In this document: positions 28,773 through 36,442 of the stretch, one piece after another
How the letters are laid out: every line of letters starts with the position of its first letter
Position numbering within the stretch: position 1 is the first letter of the stretch
DNA from: Candidatus Omnitrophota bacterium
Lineage (GTDB): Bacteria > Omnitrophota > Gorgyraeia > Duberdicusellales > 4484-171
Direction of reading: 5' to 3'
DNA: 58,446 nt
NCBI GenBank assembly: GCA_003154195.1
Contig: PMCS01000032.1
Location: 1 to 58,446 of the forward strand
Made by a program: the position numbers and the translations under genes
The notes under the pieces: generated by a model
What the model was told of the DNA's origin: nothing
The model's database searches: none
The model's input: the letters and a program-made list of their open reading frames with translations, nothing else

Positions 28773-28846
28773 TTCAAGGCATCTCGTTTCACTCGATGCC
28801 AATTGTAAATTAAGGAAATAAAAACCTCTATAGAACATTTTCAATT
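28773..28846 (+). repeat. tRNA-leader hairpin element, Ser copy
   Basis: A stem GGCATC/GATGCC (about 28778-28800) is followed by arms AATTGTAAAT (28801-28810) and ATTTTCAATT (28837-28846), complementary at nine of ten positions, around a core with GGAAATAAAAAC. The 3' arm ends at the base before the tRNA, as in the Lys copy. TATAGA at 28829-28834 may be a -10. Confidence 0.6.
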
Positions 28847-28938
28847 GGAGAGGTGCCAGAGCGGTTTAATGGGTACGCCTGGAAAGCGTAAGAACACTTA
28901 ACGGTGTTCCCAGGGTTCAAATCCCTGCCTCTCCGCCA
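28847..28938 (+). tRNA. tRNA-Ser (anticodon GGA)
   Basis: Acceptor GGAGAGG pairs with CCTCTCC, anticodon stem-loop TACGC-CTGGAAA-GCGTA giving GGA, long variable arm with AACAC/GTGTT, T arm CAGGG-TTCAAAT-CCCTG, encoded CCA. Class II shape and length 92 are normal. Reads UCC and UCU. Confidence 0.92.
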
Positions 28939-29000
28939 TTCTTTGCCTTAAGGCAAAGAATGGCGAGACCTCGTCAAAAATCCTTAAGGATTTTTGACGG
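28935..29000. repeat. Double palindrome starting at the tRNA-Ser 3' end
   Basis: 28935-28964 is a perfect 30-base palindrome whose first four bases are the tRNA 3' GCCA. GAGACCTC follows, then 28973-28998, a perfect 26-base palindrome, then GGGTCCGCC. Both palindromes have no loop. Core words match the repeats at 19984 and 29036. Confidence 0.65.
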
Positions 29001-29035
29001 GTCCGCCTATATAGCGAGAGTGTGGCAAAAATGGC

Positions 29036-29093
29036 TAGATCTCGCCCGCCAAAATTGCAAAGTAATTTTGGCGAGGAGGATCCGCCACCAATA
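29036..29093. repeat. GATCTCG/GGATCCGCC palindromic repeat upstream of GIY-YIG gene 1
   Basis: AGATCTCG, CGCCAAAATT/AATTTTGGCG with loop GCAAAGT, then GGATCCGCC. Its orientation is opposite to the copy downstream of the GIY-YIG gene. Confidence 0.55.
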
Positions 29094-29101
29094 TAAAATT
29101 A

Positions 29102-29341
29102 ATGTACCACGTTTATATTCTCTTGAATGAAGCAAAAAATCGTACGTATACCGGTGTTACCGATGATATTAATAAGCGCTTAGTGTTGCATAATGCCAGT
29201 AGGGTTAAAGCCTCGCGCCCGTATCGCCCATATAGCATAATTCATACGGAATCTTTCGAAACACTCAAAGAAGCCAGACAAAAAGAAAAATTTTATAAAT
29301 CCACGACGGGGCGTCGAAGAATAAAGGAAATGTTTTTTTAG
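29102..29341 (+). CDS. Small GIY-YIG nuclease domain protein
   Basis: 79 residues, single GIY-YIG domain of the UPF0213/YhbQ kind. The paired motifs are VYILL and TYTGVTDDINKR (residues 4-27), including the catalytic Arg; E70-type metal ligand corresponds to the KEKFYKSTTGRRRI part. The fold nicks DNA. No DNA-binding extension is present. The gene stands alone between oppositely oriented palindromic repeats (29036-29093 and 29349-29470). A second such gene at 57420 is likewise flanked by inverted repeats, which suggests that these genes travel with repeats. No clear ribosome site. Confidence 0.8.
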   Translation: MYHVYILLNEAKNRTYTGVTDDINKRLVLHNASRVKASRPYRPYSIIHTESFETLKEARQKEKFYKSTTGRRRIKEMFF

Positions 29342-29348
29342 TGAGCAT

Positions 29349-29470
29349 TTCGATCCGCCGCCAAAGGCCCGCGGCTTCGCCCGCCTCGGCGAGCCTTCGG
29401 CGAGACGGGCCGCGAGGCGAGCGGCGGGATCTCGTCAATTTGTTTTATAAATTAACGGACGAGAGTCATA
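29349..29470. repeat. GATCCGCC/GATCTCGTC palindromic repeat downstream of GIY-YIG gene 1
   Basis: GATCCGCCGCC, several GGCGAGCC/GGCTCGCC-like stems, GGCGGGATCTCGTC and AATTTG/AAATT stem, then GGACGAGAG. The last 45 bases closely match the copy at 30547-30612. Confidence 0.55.
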
Positions 29471-29527
29471 GCTTTTGGCTCGCGCAGAAGGGGATTCGAA
29501 CTCAAGGCTTTTAAAAAGGAAATAGTT

Positions 29528-30334
29528 ATGAGTACAAACAAGAAAGATTCACACAATAAACTGGTTAGAGATCAGTTTATTGAGATCATTGATCAGTTCA
29601 CTAAGCAGGCAATTCCGTTTGCTGATTTGCTTGCTCAATCCAATGAAGAGTCAACAAAACTTTTGATCAAAATGTCGCAATTGAGTATGAGCGACACAGC
29701 TTTGGACGTCGCTTGTGGCCCCGGATTACTTTCATGTTCTTTGGCTCCATATGCCCAAAGGGTGACCGGAATAGATCTTGTGCCTGCGATGATTGAAAAG
29801 GCTCAGAAATCTCAACAAGAAAAGAAGTTGTCTAATATCGATTGGAAGATCGGAGATATTTTACCCCTGCCATTCACTGACTCAAAATTTTCTGTTGTTG
29901 TCTGCCGATATGCTTTTCATCACTTTCTTAGACCAGAAGCGGTACTGAAGGAGATGATGAGGGTTTCAAAACCTAAAGGAAGGGTAGCCATAATAGATGT
30001 TTTTACATCATCTGCGGTTCAATCCGATGCATATGATCAAGTTGAAAAATTAAAGGATCCATCGCATGTGCGGACATTGCCATTAGCAGATCTACAGGAC
30101 ATGGTTGCCAAAGCTGGATTGGTTAATGCAAAAGCGGAGTTTTATCGGATAGAAATGAAGTTTGAGGACAATCTTAAGGCATCTTTTCCTAGACAAAAGG
30201 GCGATATTGATAAAATTAGGCAGGCAGTGACTAATGATATCGGGCAAGACAAAATAGGGATGGGGGCTTGTCGAAGAGGGAAAGAAGTGTACTTGAATTA
30301 CCCCATAGTTATGATTGTAGGTGAGAAGTCATAG
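29528..30334 (+). CDS. SAM-dependent methyltransferase, UbiE-like
   Basis: 268 residues, class I methyltransferase fold. Motif I LDVACGPGLLSCSLAP (residues about 59-74), acidic loop GIDLVPAMIEKA, motif II IGDILPLPFTDSKFSVVVCRYAFHHF and motif III LKEMMRVSKPKGRVAIID follow the UbiE/menaquinone type. The substrate is unknown. Codon choice is less GC-biased than in surrounding genes, and the gene lies between two copies of the same repeat (29349 and 30547), both hinting at acquisition. AAAAGGAAATAG precedes the start. Confidence 0.8.
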   Translation: MSTNKKDSHNKLVRDQFIEIIDQFTKQAIPFADLLAQSNEESTKLLIKMSQLSMSDTALDVACGPGLLSCSLAPYAQRVTGIDLVPAMIEKAQKSQQEKKLSNIDWKIGDILPLPFTDSKFSVVVCRYAFHHFLRPEAVLKEMMRVSKPKGRVAIIDVFTSSAVQSDAYDQVEKLKDPSHVRTLPLADLQDMVAKAGLVNAKAEFYRIEMKFEDNLKASFPRQKGDIDKIRQAVTNDIGQDKIGMGACRRGKEVYLNYPIVMIVGEKS

Positions 30335-30667
30335 AAGTGGTTTATTGTCCTAAATAGCATAATCGTAATATGACATTGAGTGCTATGGTATGTTGATCTT
30401 TGCATGTTTATTGGATATGGGTTCGTCTAAGGCGATAAGCCAACCCATACTTCGTTTGCGATAAATTTTCACAAGTAATTGTATCTCAGGTAGTTGTAGG
30501 GTTCTCCTATCGTCCACGACTACCCGCCAGTTTTTTTGGTGAACCATTCCGATCCGCCGCCAAAGGCGGCGAGATCTCGTCAATTTGTGAAACAAATTGA
30601 CGGACGAGAGCCAGAGCCATTTATGGCTTGAGTTGTCGTGAACGCGAACCATAGAAAGGGCAATGAC
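30335..30667. other. Gap with three hairpins, no gene seen
   Basis: TATGGGTT/AACCCATA (30416-30423/30442-30449) encloses GGC-GATAA-GCC. GGTAGTTGT and ACGACTACC form a stem followed by CCGCCAGTTTTTTT, which could terminate transcription. A GATCCGCC/GATCTCGTC palindromic repeat lies at 30547-30612 with stem CGTCAATTTGT/ACAAATTGACG, loop GAA. Confidence 0.45.
30547..30612. repeat. GATCCGCC/GATCTCGTC palindromic repeat
   Basis: Constant words GATCCGCCGCC, GGCGGCGAGATCTCGTC and GGACGAGAG surround an 11-bp stem with loop GAA. Confidence 0.6.
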
Positions 30668-31234
30668 ATGGATATCCTACAGAAGCAATTACTGAAAGAT
30701 GAGAAAATTTTATGGAAAGGCCAGCCGGAGGCAGACATTCTGTTTTCTGGTTCTGACTTATTTCTTGTGCCTTTCAGCTTGTTTTGGGGAGGATTTGCTA
30801 TATTTTGGGAATCTTCAGTCCTTATTATCAAGGACAAGTCAGGACAAGGAGCGCCTGTATTTTTCGCTCTATTCGGCATCCCATTTGTTTTAATGGGTTT
30901 GTATTTTATCTTTGGAAGATTTTTCTATAAGAAGCGGAAGAAGCAAAAAACATATTATGCCGTGACTGATAAGCGAGTGTTGATTGTAACCAGCTTATTT
31001 AATGAGAACATCCAAGCGGCATATATTAATACTTTGCCGTGTATTAATAAGAGTGTTCAATCGAATGGAATAGGTACCGTTAAATTTGGCAACACTTCGT
31101 TTATGGTGGGCATGTATGAAAATACCGGCCTGGATTTCTTTGCGTCATTCTATGGGAAGGATGTTCCAACTTTTTACGATATTAAAGATGCAGAAAAAGT
31201 TTACCAGATAGTAAACGATTTACGGAATAAATAG
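30668..31234 (+). CDS. Membrane protein with PH-like domain
   Basis: 188 residues. N-terminal LKDEKILWKGQPE is the usual lead-in of bacterial PH-domain membrane proteins. Two membrane helices follow (about 30-52 and 68-90), then a strand-rich domain with YYAVTDKRVLIVTSLFNENIQAAYINTLP, typical of bPH folds. The role is unknown. I start at ATG 30668 because GAAAGGG lies six bases upstream; the frame is open from 30638. It follows a palindromic repeat. Confidence 0.65.
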   Translation: MDILQKQLLKDEKILWKGQPEADILFSGSDLFLVPFSLFWGGFAIFWESSVLIIKDKSGQGAPVFFALFGIPFVLMGLYFIFGRFFYKKRKKQKTYYAVTDKRVLIVTSLFNENIQAAYINTLPCINKSVQSNGIGTVKFGNTSFMVGMYENTGLDFFASFYGKDVPTFYDIKDAEKVYQIVNDLRNK

Positions 31235-31279
31235 GTTTTTAAATAACGTACCTTGCTCTAAGAATAGGCTATAAAAAAT

Positions 31280-32332
31280 ATGCTAAAAAAACAATTCCCG
31301 GCTAAAATCACCGGTTTAAAAACGCTTTTTTGGTTATGCTGTTTGCTTTTGAGCACAACCGCCTATGCCGCAGACATAAATTATCACGTATTAAAGAAAA
31401 TACCCCTGGGCGGGGAAGGCAGCTGGGATTATCTTACAGTAGATGATTCCGGCCGGCGGCTGTATATCTCCCGGGGCACTCACGTAACAGTGCTCGACCT
31501 TAAAACGGATAAACCCGTCGGCGATATTCCCGATACGCCGGGAGTACACGGAATCGCCATTGCCGCCGAATTAAACCGCGGCTTCACCAGCAACGGCCGG
31601 GCGGATACAGCAACGATATTTGATTTAAAAACATTAAAACTCCTGGGACAAGTGAAAACCGGAAAAAATCCCGACGCGATCCTTTATGACCCGCCAAGCA
31701 AACAGGTTTTCACTTTTAACGGCCGCAGTAACGATGCCACCGTATTCGACGCCGCATCGGGAAAGATCACAGGGACAATACCGCTCGGCGGCAAGCCGGA
31801 ATTCGCGGTAACCGACGAAAAAGGCAAAGTTTTTGTAAATATCGAGGATACCGACGAAGTCGCCGAAATCGACAGCAAAAAATTGGCCGTAACCCGGAGG
31901 TTCTCTCTACAACCCGGCAAAGAACCGACCGGAATGGCATTTGATCCGGAAAGCAAACGAATCTTTTCCTGCTGCCATAACAAAACCATGGTTATTCTGG
32001 ATGCGGAAACCGGTAAGGTAATCGCCGCCATGCCGATCGGCGAAAAAACCGACGGCGGCGGATTCGACCGGGAAAAACGATTGGCCTTCAGCTCGAACGG
32101 AGAAGGCACCTTAACGGTAATCCGGGAAACATCCCCGGGTAAATTTGCGGCTATCCAGACTGTCACCACGCAACCCGGAGCCCGGACCATGGCGATCGAC
32201 CCCGGAACTCACTATATCTATCTGCCTGCGGCACGGTTTCAACCCCCCAAAAAAACACCGCCAAAAACAGGGGATAGGACACGCCCCGAAATAATCAAAG
32301 ACAGCTTTGTCCTTTTGATCATAGGTGGATAA
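31280..32332 (+). CDS. Exported YncE-type beta-propeller protein
   Basis: 350 residues. A signal peptide (WLCCLLLSTTAYAAD) is followed by a seven-bladed propeller of the YVTN/YncE family, with repeating blade motifs such as RRLYISRGTHVTVLDLKT, KQVFTFNGRSNDATVFDAA and KRIFSCCHNKTMVILDAETG. It is probably periplasmic. YncE-type proteins bind DNA or ligands and often have no known role. The C-terminus is rich in proline (PPKKTPPKTGDR) and ends in a hydrophobic FVLLIIGG, which differs from the usual last blade. No linked partner gene. Confidence 0.8.
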   Translation: MLKKQFPAKITGLKTLFWLCCLLLSTTAYAADINYHVLKKIPLGGEGSWDYLTVDDSGRRLYISRGTHVTVLDLKTDKPVGDIPDTPGVHGIAIAAELNRGFTSNGRADTATIFDLKTLKLLGQVKTGKNPDAILYDPPSKQVFTFNGRSNDATVFDAASGKITGTIPLGGKPEFAVTDEKGKVFVNIEDTDEVAEIDSKKLAVTRRFSLQPGKEPTGMAFDPESKRIFSCCHNKTMVILDAETGKVIAAMPIGEKTDGGGFDREKRLAFSSNGEGTLTVIRETSPGKFAAIQTVTTQPGARTMAIDPGTHYIYLPAARFQPPKKTPPKTGDRTRPEIIKDSFVLLIIGG

Positions 32333-32333
32333 A

Positions 32334-32362
32334 TTGAATTACCGGAAAATATATGGTATACT
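32334..32362 (+). promoter_or_regulatory. Sigma-70-type promoter for the PilZ gene
   Basis: TTGAAT, a 17-base spacer and TATACT. The start codon lies 52 bases downstream, with GAGGAG before it. Confidence 0.65.
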
Positions 32363-32413
32363 TGAAACGGAAGAACGAAGGCCCTAAGTTCAACCGCGAA
32401 AAGAGGAGCATTG

Positions 32414-33298
32414 ATGGAAGAAAGGCGAAAATTTATACGCTTGGATTCTGAGCTGAACGTCAACTATAATCCCATCGATAATGCCTCGGAAAAAAAAGAA
32501 ACAATAAGCAAAGACGTCAGCATCGGCGGAATTCGTGTAGGCCTGCCTGATAAAATATCTCCGGGGACAAGAATCCGTATGGAGATAAGCCTGCCCAACG
32601 AAATGGAAAAAATAGCAATTGTCGGCGAAGTGATATGGCAGCTGGTGCAAAAACCGGGGGGAACAATAGAGACGGGTATAAAATATATCGAAATGAACCC
32701 CCATGACCGCAATAAGCTTACCAATTACCTCGTGAACCGTTTAAGAGAAAAGGTAGATGAAGCGCAAAGGGCGCTGCCGGCGGAAAAAGATAATCAAACA
32801 GGTTTTAACGAAATATTGGAAAAAGAAATACGTTTCCCCGGAGATACCAGCAAAAACATAAGCGCCCCCGATTTTCTAATACGCGAGATAAGCCTGCCCT
32901 GGGATCAACAACGGCACTGCCATCTGCCCAAACCAATCATATTGAAATACAATGATGGTGACGGCGATGAACATGCCGAATACTCCATACGCCAATACTT
33001 AAGCGGCCAGGGGGTATGGCTTCTTGTTTCCCGCCAGATCAATCCCGGCGCCATTCTGAAAATAGAAATGGAACTACCGGGACAAATATCGCCGACCACA
33101 ATCGAAGCGGAAGCCATGAGCTGTCAAAAAATAGAGCACGCCGCGGACGCAATCAATCTATATCAAAATGTCTATCAAATAAACGCTATGTATAAAAATA
33201 TCAGCGAAACAAACCGGACAAAAATTGTCCGCTATATCTACACCTGCCGGCATGATTACATAATGCTCTGGAAGAAAAACCCTCCCGATTGGTTATAG
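32414..33298 (+). CDS. PilZ domain protein, probable c-di-GMP receptor
   Basis: 294 residues. The N-terminal PilZ domain (1-115) has both c-di-GMP binding parts: ERRKFIR (RxxxR, residues 3-9) and DVSIGGIRVGL (DxSxxG). EVIWQL and IETGIKYIEM complete the fold. The C-terminal 150 residues contain a second strand-rich part (YLSGQGVWLLVSRQINPGAILKIEMELPG) that resembles a degenerate second PilZ/YcgR-N-like module. I start at ATG 32414 after GAGGAG; TTG 32411 is adjacent. It has its own promoter. Confidence 0.8.
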   Translation: MEERRKFIRLDSELNVNYNPIDNASEKKETISKDVSIGGIRVGLPDKISPGTRIRMEISLPNEMEKIAIVGEVIWQLVQKPGGTIETGIKYIEMNPHDRNKLTNYLVNRLREKVDEAQRALPAEKDNQTGFNEILEKEIRFPGDTSKNISAPDFLIREISLPWDQQRHCHLPKPIILKYNDGDGDEHAEYSIRQYLSGQGVWLLVSRQINPGAILKIEMELPGQISPTTIEAEAMSCQKIEHAADAINLYQNVYQINAMYKNISETNRTKIVRYIYTCRHDYIMLWKKNPPDWL

Positions 33299-33334
33299 TT
33301 GCTTTCTTTTCAAATTTGTGTACAATTAAGATAT

Positions 33335-34024
33335 ATGTTCCTGTTTTTAAGGCTGGTTTTAGCGCATTTTATCGGAGACTTCCTTTTCCAGTCGGACGAA
33401 GTATATGAAGTCAAAAAGAAAGGCTTTGCCGGCGCGCTCGTCCACTATTTTATAATATTTTTTACCTTTCTGCTGTTTTCCTTCCCTTATTTAAAATACG
33501 CCAACTGCTGGCTGGTTATTCTCTTTGCCAGCTTGACACATGTCCTGCAGGATGAAATAAAACTGCGCTACATCACAAACCCGAAGTTAAATCTTTTCGC
33601 GTTTATCGCCGACCAGATTTTCCACATAATTTTCCTGACGCCGATTTTTATTTTCGATTTTTCCAACATTGTTCCCGAAAGCAAAAACCTCCTGACCCAT
33701 TTATACAACAACCGCTCCTTGATAATCTTCGGGATAGGGTATATCGCTTCTATATTTATGGGCGCCTACATCTGGGAATCCCTGAAGATATCTTATTTCA
33801 AAAAACCCGGGGCATTCGAGCATCTCCTGGTCAAATACGGAATGTTCGAACGCTTCGTGATTACCACCGCTTTTCTCAACCGGCATTTCCTTATTTTTTT
33901 GGCGGTACCGGTAGTAATGCATTTATGTTTCAAAAAACTCCCCCTCGGGTCGTCTTTTATTTTTAACATTATCTTTGCCGGAATCATCGGTTTTTTACTC
34001 AGGCGGTATCTGCCTATTTTTTAA
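33335..34024 (+). CDS. DUF3307 membrane protein
   Basis: 229 residues, about six membrane helices. LVLAHFIGDFLFQSD (residues 5-19) is the family signature, and SLTHVLQDEIK supplies the second conserved His-Asp site. Function is unknown for the family. I start at ATG 33335; the upstream TTG at 33299 adds unrelated residues and overlaps the PilZ gene stop. TTGCTT and TACAAT with a 16-base gap at 33298-33325 could be a promoter. The C-terminus RRYLPIF ends just before an 11-bp hairpin. Confidence 0.75.
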   Translation: MFLFLRLVLAHFIGDFLFQSDEVYEVKKKGFAGALVHYFIIFFTFLLFSFPYLKYANCWLVILFASLTHVLQDEIKLRYITNPKLNLFAFIADQIFHIIFLTPIFIFDFSNIVPESKNLLTHLYNNRSLIIFGIGYIASIFMGAYIWESLKISYFKKPGAFEHLLVKYGMFERFVITTAFLNRHFLIFLAVPVVMHLCFKKLPLGSSFIFNIIFAGIIGFLLRRYLPIF

Positions 34025-34051
34025 TTCTTTGGCGGTATCCCGCCAAAGAAT
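34024..34051. repeat. 11-bp hairpin, loop TATC
   Basis: TTCTTTGGCGG pairs with CCGCCAAAGAA, followed by TTAAAAAAT. It may end the DUF3307 transcript. Confidence 0.45.
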
Positions 34052-34163
34052 TAAAAAATCAGCTCTTGGAGAATAGATTAATTCTATCGGTTTTAAGCTA
34101 TCAATCACACCTCGGCGCATTGTACTTCATCCGCGAAGCGGATGGTATTTATTTTTTGCGGAG

Positions 34164-34236
34164 CATCCCTTATGGGATAATTCGGCTACAAATTTTCCCT
34201 GCGCGCTTCGCGCTTGGAAAAATCTAAGCCTCATTA
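34164..34236 (+). repeat. Hairpin element (TTCGGCTAC...AAGCCTCATTA), copy 2
   Basis: ATCCC/GGGAT stem, AATTCGGCTAC, AAATTTTCC / GGAAAAATCT arms, CCTGCGCG, CTTCG loop, GCTTGG, AAGCCTCATTA. It ends eight bases before the ATG at 34244. Arms differ from copy 1 but again pair. Confidence 0.65.
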
Positions 34237-34243
34237 AAATAAT

Positions 34244-34624
34244 ATGAGAACAAAAGTAGCCGTACCGCAAAAAGTATGCCTGGAGTTAACTAAAAATTTA
34301 GGCCGCCTCGTAAGCATGCACGCGCTGAACACGGGAAGCTTTGAAACAATCCCGGTCGTTTTACGCAAGAAACAGGAAACTTTCGACCAACTGGCGTTTT
34401 TTTTAGATAACGCCGGTTACGATTATTTAACGTTTCTGGTAGACTTATTGATCAACGAAGCCAACTATATCGCGTACAGCCGGGAATTGATGAACCTGGA
34501 GGCAGTCCGCCGCAAGGGCAATGACCAGCGTTTTTTTACCCGCGATACAAAAAAAGAAATAACGCGGGAAAACATACTAAAAGAGATGGAAAGGCTTGTA
34601 AAAAAAGTAACCGATAGGGTGTAA
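34244..34624 (+). CDS. Hypothetical protein, helical
   Basis: 126 residues, not recognised. It is largely helical with mixed charge; PQKVCLELTKNLGRL and NEANYIAYSRELMNLEAVRRK are the clearest amphipathic stretches. There is no signal peptide or membrane segment. The start follows repeat copy 2 directly. A promoter for the next gene begins 14 bases after its stop, so it is its own unit. Confidence 0.5.
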   Translation: MRTKVAVPQKVCLELTKNLGRLVSMHALNTGSFETIPVVLRKKQETFDQLAFFLDNAGYDYLTFLVDLLINEANYIAYSRELMNLEAVRRKGNDQRFFTRDTKKEITRENILKEMERLVKKVTDRV

Positions 34625-34637
34625 AGAAAAAATAATC

Positions 34638-34666
34638 TTGATATATCGCTTTCTTTACACTATAAT
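34638..34666 (+). promoter_or_regulatory. Sigma-70 promoter for the FadL-type gene
   Basis: TTGATA, 17-base spacer, TATAAT. The start at 34916 is about 240 bases downstream, giving a long leader filled by a reverse copy of the hairpin element. Confidence 0.65.
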
Positions 34667-34667
34667 T

Positions 34668-34849
34668 TAATGAGACTTCGCCGTAATGAAACTTACCCGA
34701 TACCTCGGGTTTAGCTGAATTGTCCCGTAAGGGGTTAGCAAGCCGTAGGCGCCGCGTGAGGCGGTAGTGAAACTTATCCCACTGCATTCAGCGGAATGTA
34801 GTTGAACTATCCCCGCAAGGGGATAGCCGAATCGTCGAAGGATAATGAG
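34668..34849 (-). repeat. Composite hairpin element in reverse, in the FadL leader
   Basis: Read on the minus strand it contains GATTCGGCTAT, CAACTAC, CACTACCGCC, CAATTCAGCTA, several short stems (ATCCCC/GGGGAT, CCCG/CGGG, ACCCG/CGGGT) and ends CGGCGAAGTCTCATTA. It looks like two or three units of the 6218-type element in tandem. Confidence 0.5.
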
Positions 34850-34915
34850 TTTAAAGCTTAGATTTAATTGCCGAATTTACATTTTATTACCATACTTTAA
34901 AAAGGGAGGACGGAT

Positions 34916-36193
34916 ATGACACGTAAGATTACAGTAGTGGCACTGGTGATGTTTTTATTTTTAGCGGCAGGCAAAGTATTTTGCGCCGGTTCGTCGGCAT
35001 TCCGCGTGGAATTGACGGACACGGAAGCCATGAGCAAAGGATTCGCCTTCGTAGGCGAAGCGAATAACCCTTCCGCGGTTTTTTATAACCCGGCCGGCCT
35101 TACCCAATTAAAAGGCGGCCAGCATCTTTCCTTAGGCACAGCTGAACTCGTTCCGCTTACGAATTACACTAACCACGCCGGTGCCGAAAGCCAGATGCGG
35201 CGCGGCGTATACACTATCCCGCATTTCTACTATGTCAATGATTTTGGCCTGAAAAAATTTGTCTTTGGCGTCGGCGTAGCCTCTCCCTGGGGTTTAAGCA
35301 CCGAGTGGGCAAAAGATAGCTTTGCCCGGTACTCCGCCACGCGCACGGATATCATCACCGACGACACAATGCTTACCGGCGCATATCAACTTACCGAAAA
35401 GATTTCTTTGGGCGCAGGGCTGGATTATTTTCGCGCCAAAATGGGCAAACAGAAAAACGTCCTGCAAACCGGCGCCGCCGACGCCGATTTTGAAATGCGC
35501 ATCAAAGACAATTTCGCGTGGGGATACCGGTTGGCATTGTTGTACGTGCCTAACGACCGGCACTCCTTCGGCATCCAATACCGCAGCCCGGTCAACTTGA
35601 AATTACGCGGCGAAACTTATTTCAACGGCTTAAGCGGCCTTTACGCGGCTATTTTCGGCGGCTCCTCCTACACCGAAGAAGCCAGTATGGAAGCGGAATT
35701 GCCCCAGGCTATTATCGCCGGTTACAGTTTCAAGCCTTCGGACAAATGGGTAATTAACTTTGACGTCGAATGGACAAATTGGGAATCAGTCGAACAGGAA
35801 TATTTGATCTACCAATACGAGACTAACGCTACGCGCTTATCGGTTTTAAACAACGGCAACCCGGCTTCCCGCGATTGGAACAATGCGGTCACCCTGGCCC
35901 TGGGCGGCCAGTACAAGGTCAACGATAAACTGCGCCTGCGTTCAGGGTTTTATTTCAAAGAAAAAGCTGTTCCCCAGGCGAACTTCGAACCGAGCCTGCC
36001 GGACGCCAAGTCGTACGGCATTACCGCGGGTTTCGGCTATTCCTTCACCAAAAACGTGACCCTGGATATGGGCTACGCGTTTCAGCAATACGCGACAAGA
36101 AAAATCAACAACAACAACGTTTCCGGCACCATCGACGGCACCTATCGCAGCTGCGCGAGCATATACGGGACAAACTTACGCTTTGATTTCTAA
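34916..36193 (+). CDS. FadL/OmpP1-type outer membrane transporter
   Basis: 425 residues. A signal peptide (VVALVMFLFLAAGKVFCAG) is followed by the FadL hatch start SSAFRVELTDTEAMSKGFAFVGEANNPSAVFYNPAGLTQLKGG. Then alternate beta strands of a 14-strand barrel, ending GTNLRFDF with a terminal Phe as usual for outer membrane proteins. FadL proteins let hydrophobic molecules such as fatty acids into the cell. It has a strong ribosome site (GGGAGGA), its own promoter and a terminator. It could feed the nearby fatty-acyl genes, which is inference. Confidence 0.88.
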   Translation: MTRKITVVALVMFLFLAAGKVFCAGSSAFRVELTDTEAMSKGFAFVGEANNPSAVFYNPAGLTQLKGGQHLSLGTAELVPLTNYTNHAGAESQMRRGVYTIPHFYYVNDFGLKKFVFGVGVASPWGLSTEWAKDSFARYSATRTDIITDDTMLTGAYQLTEKISLGAGLDYFRAKMGKQKNVLQTGAADADFEMRIKDNFAWGYRLALLYVPNDRHSFGIQYRSPVNLKLRGETYFNGLSGLYAAIFGGSSYTEEASMEAELPQAIIAGYSFKPSDKWVINFDVEWTNWESVEQEYLIYQYETNATRLSVLNNGNPASRDWNNAVTLALGGQYKVNDKLRLRSGFYFKEKAVPQANFEPSLPDAKSYGITAGFGYSFTKNVTLDMGYAFQQYATRKINNNNVSGTIDGTYRSCASIYGTNLRFDF

Positions 36194-36230
36194 TAAAGAT
36201 ACCCCGCTCACGCGGGGTATCTTTATCGGC
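36193..36230 (+). terminator. Terminator after the FadL gene with TTTATCGGC end
   Basis: 15-bp stem (36193-36207/36212-36226, loop TCAC) overlapping the stop codon, followed by CGGC and then an arm-unique hairpin AAAACTGCC/GGCAGTTTT (loop TGC). Confidence 0.75.
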
Positions 36231-36442
36231 AAAACTGCCTGCGGCAGTTTTGTAAGCTTAAAGCAACCGGAATAAAAACAAAACCGTCATTATTTCTTGC
36301 AAACAAAAAAGGGAAAGTAGGCTATACCGGAAAAACTCCCCAGAGTAAAAAAAAGATTAAAAAACTCATCGCAGAAATCGCCGAAATTCCCGCCGCAGAC
36401 ATCTGACAACGCGTTGTTTGCCAAAGGCCTGGACGTCGACAG

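Noticed and set aside
34668-34849. Metabolite riboswitch in the FadL leader
   Set aside because: The sequence is a reverse composite of the dispersed hairpin element found before unrelated genes, so a ligand-specific switch is unlikely.
36297-36409. Separate gene before fabZ
   Set aside because: The frame with KGKVGYTGKTPQSKKK is open and lysine-rich but has no start codon or ribosome site; at most it is a remnant.
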